The notes beneath the pieces were generated by a model that searched no databases, was not told the DNA's origin, and was given only the letters and a program-made list of their open reading frames with translations. Of a stretch of DNA of 64,000 nt, positions 62,626-64,000 are shown piece by piece (the first letter of the stretch is position 1; every line of letters begins with the position of its first letter). Origin of the DNA: Acidovorax sp. sif1233 (GTDB taxonomy: Bacteria > Pseudomonadota > Gammaproteobacteria > Burkholderiales > Burkholderiaceae_C). A program made the translations under genes and the position numbers. The stretch lies in assembly GCF_019218755.1 (NCBI RefSeq), contig NZ_JAHUWZ010000001.1, positions 372,001 to 436,000 on the forward strand. The letters are read 5' to 3'.

Positions 62626-63870
62626 ATGTCTTTGCGGCTCAAATTCAACCTGGTGCTGGCAGTGGTCCTGCTTGTGGCGGCAGCCGGTGCGGGGGCGTAC
62701 GTGCACCGCTTCCTGCAGCAGTTGGCCATCGAGGAAGTGCAGCACAACTCGCAGATGATGATGAACGCGGCCATGGCCATCCGCGACTACACCACCGAGC
62801 TGGTCAAGCCGCACCTGGATGTGACGCTGGCCGAGAAGTTCTTGCCCCAGACCGTGCCCGCCTTTGCCGCCACCGAAACCCTGCGCCGCCTGCAAAGCCG
62901 GTTTCCGGGTTACGAATACAAGGAGGCGGTGCTCAACCCGACCAACCTGCGCGACCGCGCCAACGAGTGGGAGGAGCGCATCATTGGCGACTTCCGCGAA
63001 GGCCGGGCCGACCTCAAGAAAGAGGTCACGGGCGAGGTGGGCGAGGGCATGCACCGCGCGATGTATGTGGCGCGTCCCATCACTATCAAGCAGGCCCAGT
63101 GCATGGCCTGCCATAGCACGCCCGCGGTGGCGCCGCCCACCATGCTCAAGGTGTATGGCGACAAGAACGGCTTTGGCTGGGGCATGAACGAAACGGTGGG
63201 CATCCAGGTGGTGAAGGTGCCGATGTACTTCCCGCTGGAGAAGGCGCGCCAGACCTTCTATACCGTGATGGGCGCGCTGCTGGGCAGCTTCGTGCTGCTG
63301 TTCGTGGTGCTGAACCTGTCGCTGTCCTCGCTGGTGATCGAGCCCATGGCGCGCCTGAACCGCAAGCTCGAGGACCTGGCCACCAAGGACTTCCTGACCG
63401 ACCTGGTCAACCGCCGCCGCTTCTTCGAACGGCTGGAGACCGAGATGGCCGACACCCGCATCAAGAAGAGCCACCTGTCGGTGGTGATGTTCGACATCGA
63501 CTTCTTCAAGCGCATCAACGACACCTTCGGGCACGATTCGGGCGACGTGGTGCTCAAGAGCACGGCACTGCGCGTGCGCGAACTGCTGCGCTCGTCCGAC
63601 TGCGCGGCGCGTTTCGGCGGGGAGGAGTTCATCATCCTGCTCAAGGAAACCCCGGTGGATGCCGCCATGGCCATGGCCGAGGCCGTGCGTGCCCGCATCG
63701 CCGGCGCGCCCTTCGATTCGGTGGGCCATGTGAGCGCGAGTTTTGGCGTGGCGACCTGGGACCACCACGAAGACGCCCATGCCCTCATCAAGCGCGCGGA
63801 CACCGCCCTGTATGTGGCCAAGTCCCGGGGCCGCAACTGCGTGGTGCAGGCCGAGGAAGCGGTGGCCTGA
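62626..63870 (+). CDS. Diguanylate cyclase with periplasmic c-type haem sensor domain
   Basis: A 414-residue protein. First membrane span near 7-28 (FNLVLAVVLLVAAAGAGAY); a periplasmic domain of the DUF3365/Tll0287-like type (about 30-205) with one haem-c motif, CMACH (Cys159, Cys162, His163); second span near 210-235 (FYTVMGALLGSFVLLFVVLNLSLSSLVI); a short linker; and a GGDEF domain with active site GGEEF at residues 331-335. RSSD, five residues before it, is the inhibitory site for c-di-GMP. It should make c-di-GMP in response to redox state, oxygen or NO, though the signal is not shown. No EAL domain is attached. It follows nrtR by 183 bases. Confidence 0.93.
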   Translation: MSLRLKFNLVLAVVLLVAAAGAGAYVHRFLQQLAIEEVQHNSQMMMNAAMAIRDYTTELVKPHLDVTLAEKFLPQTVPAFAATETLRRLQSRFPGYEYKEAVLNPTNLRDRANEWEERIIGDFREGRADLKKEVTGEVGEGMHRAMYVARPITIKQAQCMACHSTPAVAPPTMLKVYGDKNGFGWGMNETVGIQVVKVPMYFPLEKARQTFYTVMGALLGSFVLLFVVLNLSLSSLVIEPMARLNRKLEDLATKDFLTDLVNRRRFFERLETEMADTRIKKSHLSVVMFDIDFFKRINDTFGHDSGDVVLKSTALRVRELLRSSDCAARFGGEEFIILLKETPVDAAMAMAEAVRARIAGAPFDSVGHVSASFGVATWDHHEDAHALIKRADTALYVAKSRGRNCVVQAEEAVA

Positions 63871-63954
63871 GGCGCTGATCACGTTCCCCCGCGGGGGCGC
63901 GACGCGCAATTCACGCACTGTCTTCGCATGGGGTGAGAAGGGTGCCGTCGCCGC

Positions 63955-64000
63955 TCAGGCAGTCGTCGTCTTTGCTTCTTCGTAGGTCGCCAGGTATTCC
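63955..64000 (-). CDS. Possible 3' end of a minus-strand gene cut by the window edge
   Basis: From 64000 to the TGA at 63957-63955 an open frame ends in EYLATYEEAKTTTA. The ending is helical and ordinary for a cytosolic protein, and the codon choice fits this genome. Only 14 codons are visible, so neither the gene nor its product can be confirmed. A palindrome CCCCCGCGGGGG (63885-63896) lies between this stop and the end of the cyclase gene and might act on either transcript. Confidence 0.4.
   Translation of the reverse strand, partial: EYLATYEEAKTTTA

Noticed and set aside
63885..63896. CCCCCGCGGGGG palindrome as a firm terminator
   Set aside because: It is a perfect palindrome but has no loop or T run, so it is only mentioned with the neighbouring partial gene.

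Overview
The window comes from a high-GC betaproteobacterium, most likely a member of the Comamonadaceae (Acidovorax-like). The evidence is the Bug-type tricarboxylate receptors, the many CoA-thioester catabolic genes, the NrtR-governed NAD genes and a hairpin repeat (core AAGCGCT/AGCGCTT) of a kind I associate with that family, present in four copies. No rRNA, tRNA, CRISPR array or intact insertion sequence was seen.

Layout. (1) 1-2636: the end of an ABC transporter substrate-binding protein and a divergent 2-oxoglutarate/Fe(II) oxygenase. (2) 2750-17629: a large divergent catabolic unit around an IclR regulator. The minus arm holds two Bug receptors, a DUF35 protein with a thiolase-like partner, an enoyl-CoA hydratase, two intact SDRs, one decayed SDR, a SnoaL-like protein and an ABM monooxygenase-like protein. 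The plus arm holds IclR, an acyl-CoA dehydrogenase, an NDP-forming acyl-CoA ligase, a CoA-transferase and two nitronate-monooxygenase-like proteins. Many of these genes overlap by TGATG, ATGA or GTGA. Together they look like a complete uptake, activation and beta-oxidation route for a carboxylic acid I cannot name. (3) 17698-19622: an alpha/beta hydrolase, a DUF1810 protein and the remnant of a livM permease gene. (4) 19623-24580: a PadR repressor divergent from an FadH-like reductase, a SnoaL-like protein and an AMP-forming acyl-CoA ligase, with two nearly identical operators between them. (5) 24886-26532: a chemoreceptor, followed by about 1.1 kb with no assignable gene.

(6) 27626-38967: a surface-polysaccharide operon with an ABC exporter. 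ManC, Gmd and an Rmd-like reductase would make GDP-D-rhamnose. Wzm and Wzt would export the chain. A two-domain glycosyltransferase would polymerise it. A sulfotransferase-like protein and two FkbM-type methyltransferases could modify it. The middle of this block is visibly AT-rich and probably acquired. (7) 39106-45703, minus strand: a small exported protein, a secreted zinc metallopeptidase, a GT4-GT2 fusion and a membrane protein with TPRs. (8) 45904-47833: type-2 argC and a divergent LysR regulator.

(9) 48021-56247: a TetR (RutR-like) regulator divergent from the reductive pyrimidine (or hydantoin) pathway: PreT, PreA, an NCS1 transporter, dihydropyrimidinase and an N-carbamoyl amidohydrolase. 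A perfect 16-bp palindrome and an imperfect copy lie in the promoter gap. (10) 56327-62442: NAD synthesis and salvage (NadM-Nudix, NadE, PncB, PncA-like) divergent from the Nudix-type repressor NrtR. (11) 62626-63870: a diguanylate cyclase with a c-type haem sensor domain. The last 46 bases hold the tail of a minus-strand ORF.
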